64,000 nt of DNA from Collinsella sp944321445 (GCF_030371825.1 NZ_JAUDDM010000002.1); one strand, 5' to 3'; shown: positions 18,501 through 26,649, numbered from the stretch's first letter. Notes: generated by a model not told the origin, from the letters alone. Made by a program: numbers and translations.

Positions 18501-19262
18501 ATGCGATTCGTGGACATGCACTGCCATCTCGACCTCATGGCAAATGGACCCGAGGTCGCCTCTGAGGCGGCAGCAATCGAGTTGGGCATCTTGAACGCGA
18601 GCGTGGCACCGCGCGATTACCTTGCCGCACGCGATGCCTACCGCAACTCCCCCACCGTGCGCTGCGCCGCGGGACTGCATCCCTGGTGGATCGACGATGC
18701 CACCTGCGATGACGCCGACGTCGATATCCTCGTGCGCGAACTTGAGCACACACCCTTCGTGGGCGAGATCGGCCTCGATTACGGAAAGCGCCATGGCGGC
18801 AGCGCGGAGGCCCAGCGCGCGGCTTTTGACCGCATCGTACGGATCTGCGCCGAACATCCGTTGCCCGGACGCGTGCTCACCATACACGCCGTGCACGCTG
18901 CAAACGAGGTGCTCGACGTTCTTGAACGCTACGATCTACCCCGTACCGCTGCCTGCATCATCCACTGGTTCTCCGGCACAAGCAATGAGCTCTCTCGCGC
19001 GCGCTCACTCGGCTGCCTCTTCTCGGTCAACGAATTCATGCTGCAAACGCGCCGCGGCCGTGAGTACGCACGCCAAATTCCGCCCGATTGCCTGCTGCTG
19101 GAAACAGATCTTCCTTCCGACCGCGGAACGGGGTCTGCCAAGGCGCTCGCTGCCTCCCTTGAGCGAACGCTTGCGGCTATTGCCGAGCTCAAAGGGGTCG
19201 ATACAGCACAGCTCGGACAGCAGGTCTGCGCGCATAGCTGCCAACTTCTTGACATTGTCTAG
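18501..19262 (+). CDS. TatD-family metal-dependent hydrolase
   Basis: 253 residues of amidohydrolase fold. Metal ligands visible: FVDMHCHLDL (HxH at 8-10 region), VGEIGLDYGKRH, LTIHAVHA, IHWFSGT, and LLLETDLPSDRG with the final Asp. TatD enzymes are 3'-5' DNases or RNases and may act in DNA repair. GGAGG is 6 nt before the ATG. It is a compact member with short loops; the usual PPHRG motif has become LPSDRG, and its substrate is not certain. Confidence 0.82.
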   Translation: MRFVDMHCHLDLMANGPEVASEAAAIELGILNASVAPRDYLAARDAYRNSPTVRCAAGLHPWWIDDATCDDADVDILVRELEHTPFVGEIGLDYGKRHGGSAEAQRAAFDRIVRICAEHPLPGRVLTIHAVHAANEVLDVLERYDLPRTAACIIHWFSGTSNELSRARSLGCLFSVNEFMLQTRRGREYARQIPPDCLLLETDLPSDRGTGSAKALAASLERTLAAIAELKGVDTAQLGQQVCAHSCQLLDIV

Positions 19263-19383
19263 GCTCGCCGAATACCCTCGCACCGCCCGTCGCCATCTGC
19301 GTATAACACCTGCCCATGCGGGTATGGACTTAGTAGGACGCGGCACCGCGCCCTCGGGAACCGCGAGAGGGAAAGGAGCCATC

Positions 19384-19653
19384 ATGGTCGAGTCCATCGC
19401 CCTGCTGTTGCAGATCATCGTTCCGCTGGCAACCGTATTCGTCCTGTTGGAGGCGCTCTCCATTGCCCTGCCCGCCGCGGTCCGGCGCTGGCGCGTGCGC
19501 TTCAGCCCCGATGTTGCCGATCGCGACCTCACGTGGTCGGACCATCTTGACGAGCTGGCGCCCGCAGGCGTCGCCTCATTGGCAGGAAAGCCGCTGCACC
19601 CCGCATCGAGCCGTCCGGTTATGAACAGCCACCCGATTCGCCAAGCGGCATAA
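19384..19653 (+). CDS. Small single-pass membrane protein
   Basis: 89 residues. AAAGGAG lies 7 nt before the ATG. One strongly hydrophobic segment (about 5-30, ALLLQIIVPLATVFVLLEAL), a basic patch (AAVRRWRVRF) and a short polar tail. It predicts N-terminus out and a cytoplasmic tail. No family recognised. It is followed by a strong terminator, supporting its reality as the last gene of the tcdA-tatD unit. Confidence 0.6.
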   Translation: MVESIALLLQIIVPLATVFVLLEALSIALPAAVRRWRVRFSPDVADRDLTWSDHLDELAPAGVASLAGKPLHPASSRPVMNSHPIRQAA

Positions 19654-19682
19654 CAAGCTGCACGACACGTCTCCCCCTTACG

Positions 19683-19713
19683 AAAACGGGGCCTTCACGG
19701 GCCCCGTTTTCTT
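19683..19713. terminator. Bidirectional terminator
   Basis: AAAACGGGGCC (19683-19693) pairs with GGCCCCGTTTT (19700-19710). A- and T-tracts on both sides allow use by the rightward small membrane protein unit; the leftward HAD gene ends 150 bp away. Confidence 0.85.
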
Positions 19714-19865
19714 GCCGGTCGAAAGACAATGCTCCATCAACGATCTCGGTACGGCCTGCAGCTGCCGACCATTTCGAGAAAACGCGTGATTTCCGACGCG
19801 TGGGACCTCGAAGCAGCCTCCAACTGTCGGCAAGAACACGCTCTGTGAAATCGTGCCCCACTCCC

Positions 19866-20519
19866 TTACACGCGCAGCAGATCGGGGATCGCATCGATGA
19901 TGCGGTCGGCCCCTTCCTGAGAAAACCCGAAGCGCTCCTCGCGTTTGGCGATGACGGTGAGTCCCGCAGCGCGCCCGGCAGCGATACCGTACACGGAGTC
20001 CTCGATGCAGCAGCACTCCTCGGCAGGCAATCCTAGCAGGTCGAGCGTATGCAGGTAGATCTCGGGATCGGGCTTGCTTTCGTGGAACTGCTCACCCGAC
20101 ACGATGGGCTCAAACTTGCCGGAAAGGCCGCATGCATGCAGGACATCCAGAATGTTTGCCATCGGGGAGGAAGACGCAAGCGCCACACGCGTGCCCATGT
20201 TATGCAGTGCGTCGACTGTCTCCGCGATGCCCGGATTCAGCAGCTGGGCATACGGACGCGGCCGCCCCTTCGCCCATTCGTTGTAGACGGCCTCAGCCTC
20301 ATCGCCGGACATGCGCCCGCGACCCCCGCGCTCCATCCATTTCACGAGGCTGCGCTGGAACGCCTGGTGCGACATGCCCACCTGCGCTTTACGTTCCTCG
20401 AGCGTAATGCCGAGTCCTAGCTCGTCGCTCATCACAGCGAGCTCGTCAAAGTAGAACTTCTCCGTATCGACGATCACGCCGTCCATATCGAAGATGACGG
20501 CCTTGAACGGAAACGACAT
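19866..20519 (-). CDS. HAD-superfamily phosphatase, beta-phosphoglucomutase-like (paralogue 1)
   Basis: 217 residues. VIFDMDGVIVDTEKFYF is HAD motif I with both Asp residues; ALASSSPM is motif II; ESKPDPEIYL carries the motif III Lys; CCCIEDSVYGI is motif IV. The insert is a helical C1 cap as in beta-phosphoglucomutase and small sugar-phosphate phosphatases. AAGGGA is 6 nt before the ATG at 20519, favoured over upstream starts. About half identical to the next gene, so a tandem duplication. It follows the PTS/SIS operon and probably dephosphorylates a sugar phosphate or isomerises one. Confidence 0.85.
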   Translation of the reverse strand: MSFPFKAVIFDMDGVIVDTEKFYFDELAVMSDELGLGITLEERKAQVGMSHQAFQRSLVKWMERGGRGRMSGDEAEAVYNEWAKGRPRPYAQLLNPGIAETVDALHNMGTRVALASSSPMANILDVLHACGLSGKFEPIVSGEQFHESKPDPEIYLHTLDLLGLPAEECCCIEDSVYGIAAGRAAGLTVIAKREERFGFSQEGADRIIDAIPDLLRV

Positions 20520-20644
20520 CGCAGGTCCCTTCGCATCGAATGGCATTGCCGCGCCCAATCGTCGCGCACGACACCGTGCGCGTCAACCCAACCCTGCCAT
20601 AAAACCGGGACGCAACAGGCAGGTTGGTGCGTCACAAATGGAAG

Positions 20645-21307
20645 CTATCCGACAAACTGCAGCAAGTCGGAAATGGTATCGATGACGAGATCCGCCTCTG
20701 CCTGCGAGAAGCCAAAGCGCTCCTCGCGCTTGGCGAAGACGGTGAGACCGGCTCGCTTTCCTGCGGTGATGCCGTACGCGGAGTCCTCCACGCAGCAGCA
20801 TTCCTGTGCAGGCAGACCCAATAGACCGAGCGTGTGCAGGTAGATTTCCGGATTTGGTTTGCTTTCACGGAATTGCTCTCCGGAAACAATCACCTCGAAG
20901 GCATCCATAAGGTCGCACGCCTCAAGCACCTCCCGAATGCCGGTAGGCCGCGTCGATGACGCCAGGGCAACGCGCACGCCTCGCTCCTTCAAGGTCGAAA
21001 TGGTCTCGCGGACGCCGGGATTCAGAAGCGAGCGGTAATCATACGGGTAATCCTGCTCCCATGTATGGAACCGCTCCATCGCCTCATCTCCCGATAGCAC
21101 GCCCTCCCCCGCCTTCTCAAGCCACGAAATGAGCGCAGCCACGAATACCTTATGTGAAGCTCCGACAAGTCCGTTCAACTCGCTGTCGGACACTTCAACA
21201 CCGATATCGTTGCCAAAGGCGCGCATCTCCTCCTGGTAAAAGGTTTCGCTATCAACAATTACGCCATCCATATCGAAGATAACTGCTTTGAATGGATACC
21301 GATTCAC
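20645..21307 (-). CDS. HAD-superfamily phosphatase, beta-phosphoglucomutase-like (paralogue 2)
   Basis: 220 residues. Motif I VIFDMDGVIVDSETFY, motif II ALASSTRP, motif III ESKPNPEIYL and motif IV CCCVEDSAYGI are all intact. AAGGAG sits 8 nt before a GTG at 21307, which I take as start; a longer ATG start would overlap that ribosome site. Shares long identical blocks with paralogue 1 (SGEQF.ESKP.PEIYLHTL.LLGLPA.ECCC, AKREERFGFSQ). It lies 94 bp after the SIS gene and may be in the same operon. Confidence 0.85.
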   Translation of the reverse strand: MNRYPFKAVIFDMDGVIVDSETFYQEEMRAFGNDIGVEVSDSELNGLVGASHKVFVAALISWLEKAGEGVLSGDEAMERFHTWEQDYPYDYRSLLNPGVRETISTLKERGVRVALASSTRPTGIREVLEACDLMDAFEVIVSGEQFRESKPNPEIYLHTLGLLGLPAQECCCVEDSAYGITAGKRAGLTVFAKREERFGFSQAEADLVIDTISDLLQFVG

Positions 21308-21336
21308 AGTCCACGCTCCTTGCATCCATGGGGAAA

Positions 21337-21360
21337 GGCGGGGCGCACCCGCACCCCGCC
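21337..21360 (-). terminator. Hairpin between SIS gene and HAD genes
   Basis: GGCGGGG (21337) pairs with CCCCGCC (21354) around a 10-nt loop; leftward it is followed by TTTCCCC. It may partly terminate the PTS operon before the HAD pair. Confidence 0.5.
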
Positions 21361-21400
21361 CTATACAGCTGTCGCAATCGGCCGCCTTCGGCCCGCGCCA

Positions 21401-22483
21401 TCAATCGTCCTCATCGTAGTTGACGAAATGCTCAGTCTTAGCGGAAGCGACCGCCTTGAAACGTCGCATGAGCGGATGCTGCTTCGTCCCGCCAAGCGCC
21501 GAGCTCGCAAAAAAGCTCAGCAGCTGAATGAAGGGAAGTTGGGCAAGCGACGCGGTGTCGGGGGCAATATGCGGCAGCACCAACGCGCGATCATCATCCG
21601 CGAGCCCCTGCTCTGGCGTGAGGATGAAAGCGCTATCGGTCACCTCGCGGGTAGCACGCCAGATCCGCTGAACGCGTTCCGACGCGGTATCGCCCGGGTC
21701 GAAAAACAGCACGGTATATGCCGGCGTAAGCTGAAGGTTCGGGCCGTGAATATACTCCTCGACCTCGTAGGAGGCCGCGGGGATGTGGACGGTTTCACCA
21801 AGTTTGAGCGCGCCTTCCGCCGCGACCCCCATAGTGGGGCCAGCGCCGCAGCAGTAGCATACGCGCATCGAGGTGAATGCCTTCTCATGGCACTCGAAAA
21901 ACGACCGCGTCGCCTCACGGACCGCATCCGCGGCATCAAGGGCCACATCGATATCGGCGATGCGCTCGTCCTTGCCAGAAAGTCGTGCGGCCAGCAGCAT
22001 AAGGAAGGTCGCGAGCGTGGTCACGCCTTTGGTCACATACCCCACGAGCTCTTCGCCGACTCCGTAGTCCACAACGATATCCGCGTGATCGCGGGCGTCG
22101 CTGTCCACATTGCCGGTGAGGCACACCGCACGCAGACCCTGGGAGCGCATGCAATCGAGCGCCTCGAGCGCGTTGGTGGAGAGGCCGCTTTGCGTGACCA
22201 CGAGCACCAAATCGTCCGGTCCCACTGAAGGCGTGTAATACGTGAATGCGAAAGGCGTCATGAGCTCGACACGGCACGCATCGCCCAGGCACGACGCCAT
22301 GAACGGCTCCGCGCAGCGGCAGGCGTTCAGTGACGATCCCGAAGCGACAAGCAGCAGTCGACGGGGAACCGAGCCGCCGCACAGCTCAATGAGCGGCGCG
22401 ACGAGATCATCGCGGCGCGCGATGTTGGCGCGCGCGACCGCCGTCGCTTCTCCCACGTAATCGAGCATCGTCATCTTGCGCAT
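21401..22483 (-). CDS. SIS-domain sugar isomerase/deglycase (GfrE/FrlB/GlmS-like), copy 2
   Basis: 360 residues with two SIS domains. LLLVASGSSLNACRCAEPF (about 44) and VVTQSGLSTNALEAL (about 94) give the phosphosugar-binding Ser-rich loops of the first domain; CYCCGAGPTMGVAAEGALKLGETVHIPAASYEVEEYIHGP is the second, close to GlmS-type EGALKLKE..YI. There is no glutaminase domain. Such proteins release glucose 6-phosphate or fructose 6-phosphate from amino-sugar adducts. GGAGG precedes the ATG. It ends NYDEDD. Partner of the SIS gene at 22538; the pair recalls GfrE/GfrF. Substrate is inferred. Confidence 0.75.
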   Translation of the reverse strand: MRKMTMLDYVGEATAVARANIARRDDLVAPLIELCGGSVPRRLLLVASGSSLNACRCAEPFMASCLGDACRVELMTPFAFTYYTPSVGPDDLVLVVTQSGLSTNALEALDCMRSQGLRAVCLTGNVDSDARDHADIVVDYGVGEELVGYVTKGVTTLATFLMLLAARLSGKDERIADIDVALDAADAVREATRSFFECHEKAFTSMRVCYCCGAGPTMGVAAEGALKLGETVHIPAASYEVEEYIHGPNLQLTPAYTVLFFDPGDTASERVQRIWRATREVTDSAFILTPEQGLADDDRALVLPHIAPDTASLAQLPFIQLLSFFASSALGGTKQHPLMRRFKAVASAKTEHFVNYDEDD

Positions 22484-22500
22484 TGCGCGTCACCTCCTGC

Positions 22501-22523
22501 GCCGCGGGGCAAACCCCCGCGGC
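22501..22523 (-). other. Intercistronic hairpin before the second SIS gene
   Basis: GCCGCGGGG (22501-22509) pairs perfectly with CCCCGCGGC (22515-22523). No T-tract, and the SIS ribosome site follows at once, so it is more likely a transcript-stabilising or translation-tuning hairpin than a terminator. Confidence 0.6.
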
Positions 22524-22537
22524 ATCATGCAAGCTTA

Positions 22538-23542
22538 TTAATAGTCAAGGCAGCGATAGTAGCGGCGAATGTCCATGGGATGGCGCGTCTCGATCTCCAT
22601 GTGAACATCGATGCGATTGTTCACCGCGTGCATCACCAGGTGCGAAATGTCACCGCGATATTCGGGCTTGATGCCGGCGAGCTCATAATCGGCCGTATCG
22701 ATAACCGTGTAGTTCGCGCAGATGCGCGGGATGAACTTGACCACACGCTCGGAAAGCGAACGCTGCGCGTCTTCGCCCACATAGATGGTGACCGGCGTCT
22801 CCTTGGTCACAATCTCGAACATGCCGTGGAAGAACTCGGGCGCCGTGATGGATTTCGTCTTCATCCACAGCTGCTCCTCCCAGTAGCACATGGCATAGGA
22901 GTAGGTGGCGCCCCACTGGTTGCCCGCGCCCACGAAGTAGTGGATGCTGTCCTCGCAATGCTTCTTCGCAAACGCCGCTGCGAACTCATCTGCGCGCTCC
23001 TCGACGGAAACAAGAGCCTCAGCAAGATGCTCGTCATAGTTCGCATACTGATCGTCGTACTGATCGAAGTCACCGGCGTTTTTCATGAAGCGGTCCGCCA
23101 CCATGAAGAACTTGAGCTGCTCGTTCTCGTCATAGGCGATCTCGTGGTCCACCATCTTGGCGAGCTCGGTCTCGGGACGGTCGATGAAGCCGATGATAAC
23201 GGCGCCGGCGTCCTGCGCCTTCTTGATGGCGGCCACGACCTCCACGGTGCTACCGGTCACGGACGAGGTGATCACCACGGTGCCCTTGCCGATGCGCTTG
23301 TTGCCAGTCGTGAGGTACTCGGCGGCGTTTTCCGCCCACACCTCGATGCCGCTGTACTGCTTCATGTGCACGGTCGCCTGCATGGCGCTCGCCCACGTGC
23401 CGCCGATACCCATCCAGCAGATGTTGCGGTACCCAGCCTCGCAGATGCCGTCGACGATCTTCTCGATCTGCGGGCGCAGGGCAAGAGCCCCCTGAACGCT
23501 GTCGACCTTCTTCTGCTTGTTGAAATTGACCATATCAGTCAC
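22538..23542 (-). CDS. SIS-domain sugar-phosphate deglycase (FrlB/GfrF-like), copy 1
   Basis: 334 residues. First SIS loop GIGGTWASAM (about 46), second TSSVTGSTVEVV (about 91), then a C-terminal SIS domain with YFVGAGNQWGATYSYAMCYWEEQLWMKTKSITAPEFFHGMFEIV. The E-F-x-H-G-x-x-E motif is the family's catalytic Glu/His region, as in FrlB and GfrF, which split fructoselysine 6-phosphate into glucose 6-phosphate and lysine. AAGGAG is 5 nt before a GTG at 23542. Directly downstream of the PTS IID gene. Exact substrate (fructoselysine, glucoselysine or another glycated amine) is inference from family and PTS neighbour. Confidence 0.8.
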   Translation of the reverse strand: MTDMVNFNKQKKVDSVQGALALRPQIEKIVDGICEAGYRNICWMGIGGTWASAMQATVHMKQYSGIEVWAENAAEYLTTGNKRIGKGTVVITSSVTGSTVEVVAAIKKAQDAGAVIIGFIDRPETELAKMVDHEIAYDENEQLKFFMVADRFMKNAGDFDQYDDQYANYDEHLAEALVSVEERADEFAAAFAKKHCEDSIHYFVGAGNQWGATYSYAMCYWEEQLWMKTKSITAPEFFHGMFEIVTKETPVTIYVGEDAQRSLSERVVKFIPRICANYTVIDTADYELAGIKPEYRGDISHLVMHAVNNRIDVHMEIETRHPMDIRRYYRCLDY

Positions 23543-23629
23543 GGTTGCTCCTTATTGGTTGAATGGTGTTTGGAACCAAGGCCGCTCCCTCAAGGGCACA
23601 CGGCCTCGGTGCGTGCTGTCAGATGCCGG

Positions 23630-24481
23630 CTACACGCCCAGAATGCCGAAGAACGATCCAGCCAGACCGATGACCACGAAGAGCAGAAGCAACGTGGTGG
23701 TCTTGACGTTCTTCTTGCTTACCAAGAAGTAGACGAGCAGGGTAAAGGCCAGCGGCAGCAGACCGGGCATGATGGTGTTGCAGATATCACCGAAGGTGGT
23801 GGCGGCATCGCCCTCGCCGATCACGAGCGGCACGTTGATGGCAACGTTGCCCGCGGTCATGGAACCGATGACCATAAGACCCAGCACCGAAGCACCATAG
23901 GTGAGCGTCTCCATGAGGCCGTTCTCCTGGACCTTCTGCAGGAAGCCGGAGCCGAGCTTGTAGCCCATGTGCATGAGGTAGTAGCGAAGGCCCTGTGCCG
24001 GGATGTTGAAGATCAGCAGGAACAGGAGGGGACCCAGGATGTTGCCCTGGCTTGCGAGCGATACGCCGACACCCGTCGCGATGATGCGGAGCGTGCCCCA
24101 GATGAAGGAGTCGCCGATGCCGGCAAGCGGGCCCATGAGAGACACCTTGACGTTGCTGATGCTCTCACTGTCGAAATCCGGATCGTTCGCCTTGCTCTCC
24201 TCCATCGCGGCAGTGATGCCCAAAATGAGGGTCGAGAGCTGCGGGGTGGTGTTGAAGAACTCGAGATGGCGCTGCATCGCGTCGATGCGGTCCTCTTCCT
24301 TATCGTAGAGCTTCTCGATGACCGGCAGCATGCTGTAGCAAAACGCCATGTTCATCTGTCGCTCGTAGTTCCAGTCCCACTCCATGCCGAGCGAGCGCAC
24401 GATGACCCTGTTGAGGTCGCGCTTGGTGAGCTTCTTCTCGCCGGTGGTGGCGAGCGTCTCGTTAGAAGTCTTCGTCGTCAT
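23630..24481 (-). CDS. PTS system mannose/fructose/sorbose family IID component
   Basis: 283 residues. The N-terminal LTKRDLNRVIVRSLGMEWDWNYERQMNMAFCYSMLPVIEKLY is the IID signature, followed by GPLAGIGDSFIWGT and several membrane segments in the C-terminal half. With IIC it forms the membrane channel that carries the sugar during phosphorylation. GGAGG lies 8 nt before the ATG; the gene overlaps the 3' end of IIC by 20 bp, indicating coupled translation. Confidence 0.93.
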   Translation of the reverse strand: MTTKTSNETLATTGEKKLTKRDLNRVIVRSLGMEWDWNYERQMNMAFCYSMLPVIEKLYDKEEDRIDAMQRHLEFFNTTPQLSTLILGITAAMEESKANDPDFDSESISNVKVSLMGPLAGIGDSFIWGTLRIIATGVGVSLASQGNILGPLLFLLIFNIPAQGLRYYLMHMGYKLGSGFLQKVQENGLMETLTYGASVLGLMVIGSMTAGNVAINVPLVIGEGDAATTFGDICNTIMPGLLPLAFTLLVYFLVSKKNVKTTTLLLLFVVIGLAGSFFGILGV

Positions 24482-25244
24482 CGTCCATGCCTCCTTCGGT
24501 TGCGACGCGAACGGTGTTGCTACGCTGAATCTGGCTCAGCACGATGGCGGCGACAGCACCGAAGATGGCGACGCCGGTTGTCGGGATATTGAGGTAGACG
24601 CTCAGCGCAAAGCCCAGGACGAAGAAGCAGGCGACCGTCTTGTTCATGATCATGTTGAGCAGCAGGGCAAAGCCGATGGCGGGCAGCAGGCCCATGGTGA
24701 TCTGCAGACCGTTGGATACCCACACGGGAATGACGTCGAGCAGGGCCTGGACCGCAGGGCCGCCAGCGTAGAAGCCAAGGGCGACGCACAGGCCGATGAT
24801 GAGGTTGACGCCGAAGAAACCGCCGAGGAAGTGCATGCGCGCAACGCCTTTCGCATCGCCCTTGGCGGCGTAGTCGTCGGCCTTGTGCACGAACGGCGGC
24901 AGGATGAAGACCATGCCGACATTTTTAACGATAAGCACGAGAGATGCGACCGGGATACCGATGGTAAGCGCGGTTTCAAGGCCCGAGCCGGTCGAAATGG
25001 TAAACGCTGTACCCAGCACCGTACCCGAAATCATCTCGGGCGGAATGCTCGCACCGATGGAGAACGACCCCATGAACGCGAGTTCGAGCGTGGCGCCGAT
25101 CGTCACGCCGGTGGGAATGTCGCCCATGACGATGCCCGTAAGGGCACCCATCACCAGAGGGCGGGAAAGGCAGCTGGTACCCAACAGGTACTCAGCATTG
25201 CCGAGCATGGCGACGAGGCCGAGCAGAATCGCTTGGACTATCAT
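24462..25244 (-). CDS. PTS system mannose/fructose/sorbose family IIC component
   Basis: 260 residues, multi-pass. Typical AILLGLVAMLGNAEYLLGTSCLSRPLV, GDIPTGVTIGATLELAFMGSFSIGA and FHALLN-like stretches identify IIC. AAGGAAGGAG precedes the ATG at 25244; the frame is open 35 codons upstream but only in an intergenic hairpin region. It ends in an acidic tail, MDDDDEDF, similar to the tail of IIA. A 199-bp gap with a hairpin separates it from IIB. Confidence 0.92.
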   Translation of the reverse strand: MIVQAILLGLVAMLGNAEYLLGTSCLSRPLVMGALTGIVMGDIPTGVTIGATLELAFMGSFSIGASIPPEMISGTVLGTAFTISTGSGLETALTIGIPVASLVLIVKNVGMVFILPPFVHKADDYAAKGDAKGVARMHFLGGFFGVNLIIGLCVALGFYAGGPAVQALLDVIPVWVSNGLQITMGLLPAIGFALLLNMIMNKTVACFFVLGFALSVYLNIPTTGVAIFGAVAAIVLSQIQRSNTVRVATEGGMDDDDEDF

Positions 25245-25443
25245 CTCCGCTCCTTCCTTGTGTCGTCCGGGCGCAGGCAGCTCCCGGACACCCATATCTT
25301 CCCGAGCGCATGCGCGCTGCCATGCGCCCCGGTTACCAAAAAATGGCACGACAACCCTAGGCTCCGTACATGGAACCGAGCCCGCGATATCTGCGCGCAG
25401 CTATTGGGTTGTCTGTAGAGTAATTCGCCGTGCGAGCGAGGTG
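25245..25443 (-). other. Intra-operon spacer with hairpin before IIC
   Basis: 199 bp between IIB and IIC, long for this operon. GTCCGGG (25265) pairs with CCCGGAC (25283-25289) just before the IIC ribosome site. It could set the ratio of soluble to membrane components. No internal promoter is obvious. Confidence 0.45.
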
Positions 25444-25911
25444 TTAGAGCACGCGCTCTGCCTTCACGGCTGCGTCGTCGGGAACCATCTGGATCTCGAC
25501 ATCGACGCCCTCGGAGATCAGGGCACGCACAATGTCTGCCTCCTCCTCGGTGACGTTCACGGCTTTGGAGAGGCTGCGCGTCTGCGGCGTAGCCTTGGTG
25601 CCGCCCAGATTGAGCTTCTTGATACCGCATGCACGGCAAAGGCGGGCGGCATCGGCGATGGATTCCACAACGACGAGCAGCTTGTACTTGTCGGTGACAC
25701 CGCTGGTGATCGCCGTGATGGAATCGTCGATGGTCTTGATGACGAGCTTGGTGTCTGCCGGCTTGGCCATCTTGATGGCCGACTTGCGGAATGCATCGCC
25801 GGGTACCTTGTCGTTTGCGACCAGAATGCAATCGATGTCCAGCGCGCTCTTCCACGAAACGGCAACCTGTCCATGAAGCAAACGGTGGTCGACACGGAGC
25901 AACTTGATCAT
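25444..25911 (-). CDS. PTS system mannose/fructose/sorbose family IIB component
   Basis: 155 residues. LLRVDHRLLHGQVAVSW contains the phosphorylated His (about 14) in the strongly conserved DxRLIHGQV context. IIB takes phosphate from IIA and passes it to the incoming sugar. AGGGGAG is 6 nt before the ATG. Second gene of the operon, 46 bp after IIA. Confidence 0.93.
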   Translation of the reverse strand: MIKLLRVDHRLLHGQVAVSWKSALDIDCILVANDKVPGDAFRKSAIKMAKPADTKLVIKTIDDSITAITSGVTDKYKLLVVVESIADAARLCRACGIKKLNLGGTKATPQTRSLSKAVNVTEEEADIVRALISEGVDVEIQMVPDDAAVKAERVL

Positions 25912-25957
25912 AGGTCTCCCCTTTCAAACCTGACCGCGCGCTTTGCGCGGAGCATTG

Positions 25958-26380
25958 CTAAAACTCTTCGTCCTCTTCCTCGTCTGCCGGCAGCGCGCCG
26001 CCCACCTGAACGGTGACGCCTTCGCGCGCAGCGGCGAGAACCTGCTGAGCCTGCTCAGGAGTCATCTTGTCCTGAACCGTGAGGATGACCTCGAGTGCCA
26101 TAGCAAGCGTGACACCGGCGAACACCACGACGTTGGGAAGCTCAGTGAGACGGAACAGTGCATTGTGCACGCTTCCGCCCTTGATATCGCACATGATGAT
26201 GAACTGCTCGTCGCTCGCGGCGACGCGCTCGCGCAGGGTCTCATAGAAGTCGTTCGGATTCTCACCGGGGTGCAGGCTATAGGTCTCCACGCGGTCGGCA
26301 ACGCCTCCCGCGACCATACCGATGGAATCGACCATTCCCTCGGCGAGACCGCCATGCGATGCAATGATGATCTGTGCCAT
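25958..26380 (-). CDS. PTS system mannose/fructose/sorbose family IIA component
   Basis: 140 residues. IIIASHGGLAEGMVDS carries the phosphorylated His (9), the target of HPr. MCDIKGGSVHNAL is the second conserved loop. It ends in an acidic tail (PADEEEDEEF) not usual for IIA proteins. First gene of the operon; GGAAGGG precedes the ATG. Its promoter region holds two copies of an 18-bp palindromic operator. Confidence 0.93.
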   Translation of the reverse strand: MAQIIIASHGGLAEGMVDSIGMVAGGVADRVETYSLHPGENPNDFYETLRERVAASDEQFIIMCDIKGGSVHNALFRLTELPNVVVFAGVTLAMALEVILTVQDKMTPEQAQQVLAAAREGVTVQVGGALPADEEEDEEF

Positions 26381-26414
26381 CTGCCCTTCCTCTCAGTCGT
26401 GGGCTGCACAACCT

Positions 26415-26432
26415 GTCATAACCTGTTATACC
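26415..26432. promoter_or_regulatory. Operator O1 of the PTS operon
   Basis: GTCATAACCTGTTATACC, an imperfect 18-bp palindrome matching the half-site GGTATAAC. It is 35 bp upstream of the IIA start and downstream of the -10 box, a position suited to repression. Confidence 0.7.
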
Positions 26433-26442
26433 ACCTATGACG

Positions 26443-26460
26443 GGTTATGACAGGTTATAT
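26443..26460. promoter_or_regulatory. Operator O2 of the PTS operon
   Basis: GGTTATGACAGGTTATAT, same motif as O1 and O3, centred 28 bp from O1 and abutting the candidate -10 box. Confidence 0.7.
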
Positions 26461-26488
26461 TTATCGAGCAGCGATTGCGGTTTCGCAA
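26459..26488 (-). promoter_or_regulatory. Candidate PTS operon promoter
   Basis: On the minus strand TTGCGA (26483-26488) and ATAAAT (26459-26464) are separated by 18 bp. The -10 box overlaps O2. Confidence 0.5.
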
Positions 26489-26555
26489 ATCACGATGGCT
26501 AAAAGACATTGTTTCTGCTGTTAGATATACGTGTTTGATTGATTTTTCTTGAATG

Positions 26556-26599
26556 CAAAAGCACCCGTATGATTCCGTGAACGGTATCATACGGGTGCT
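26556..26599 (-). terminator. Terminator of the gntR gene
   Basis: 14-bp stem AGCACCCGTATGAT (26560) / ATCATACGGGTGCT (26586-26599) with a 12-nt loop; leftward it is followed by TTTTGC. Confidence 0.85.
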
Positions 26600-26603
26600 A
26601 AAC

Positions 26604-26621
26604 GGTATGACAGGTTATACC
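26604..26621. promoter_or_regulatory. Operator O3, upstream copy
   Basis: GGTATGACAGGTTATACC, the best palindrome of the three sites. It lies between the gntR stop codon and its terminator, 161 bp from O2, a spacing compatible with repression by looping. Confidence 0.65.
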
Positions 26622-26649
26622 AGATTACGTAGAGGGCTTTTCGGCCACT

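Noticed and set aside
22580..24592. A 670-codon open frame opposite the SIS and IID genes
   Set aside because: Same GC effect; both opposite genes have clear family signatures.
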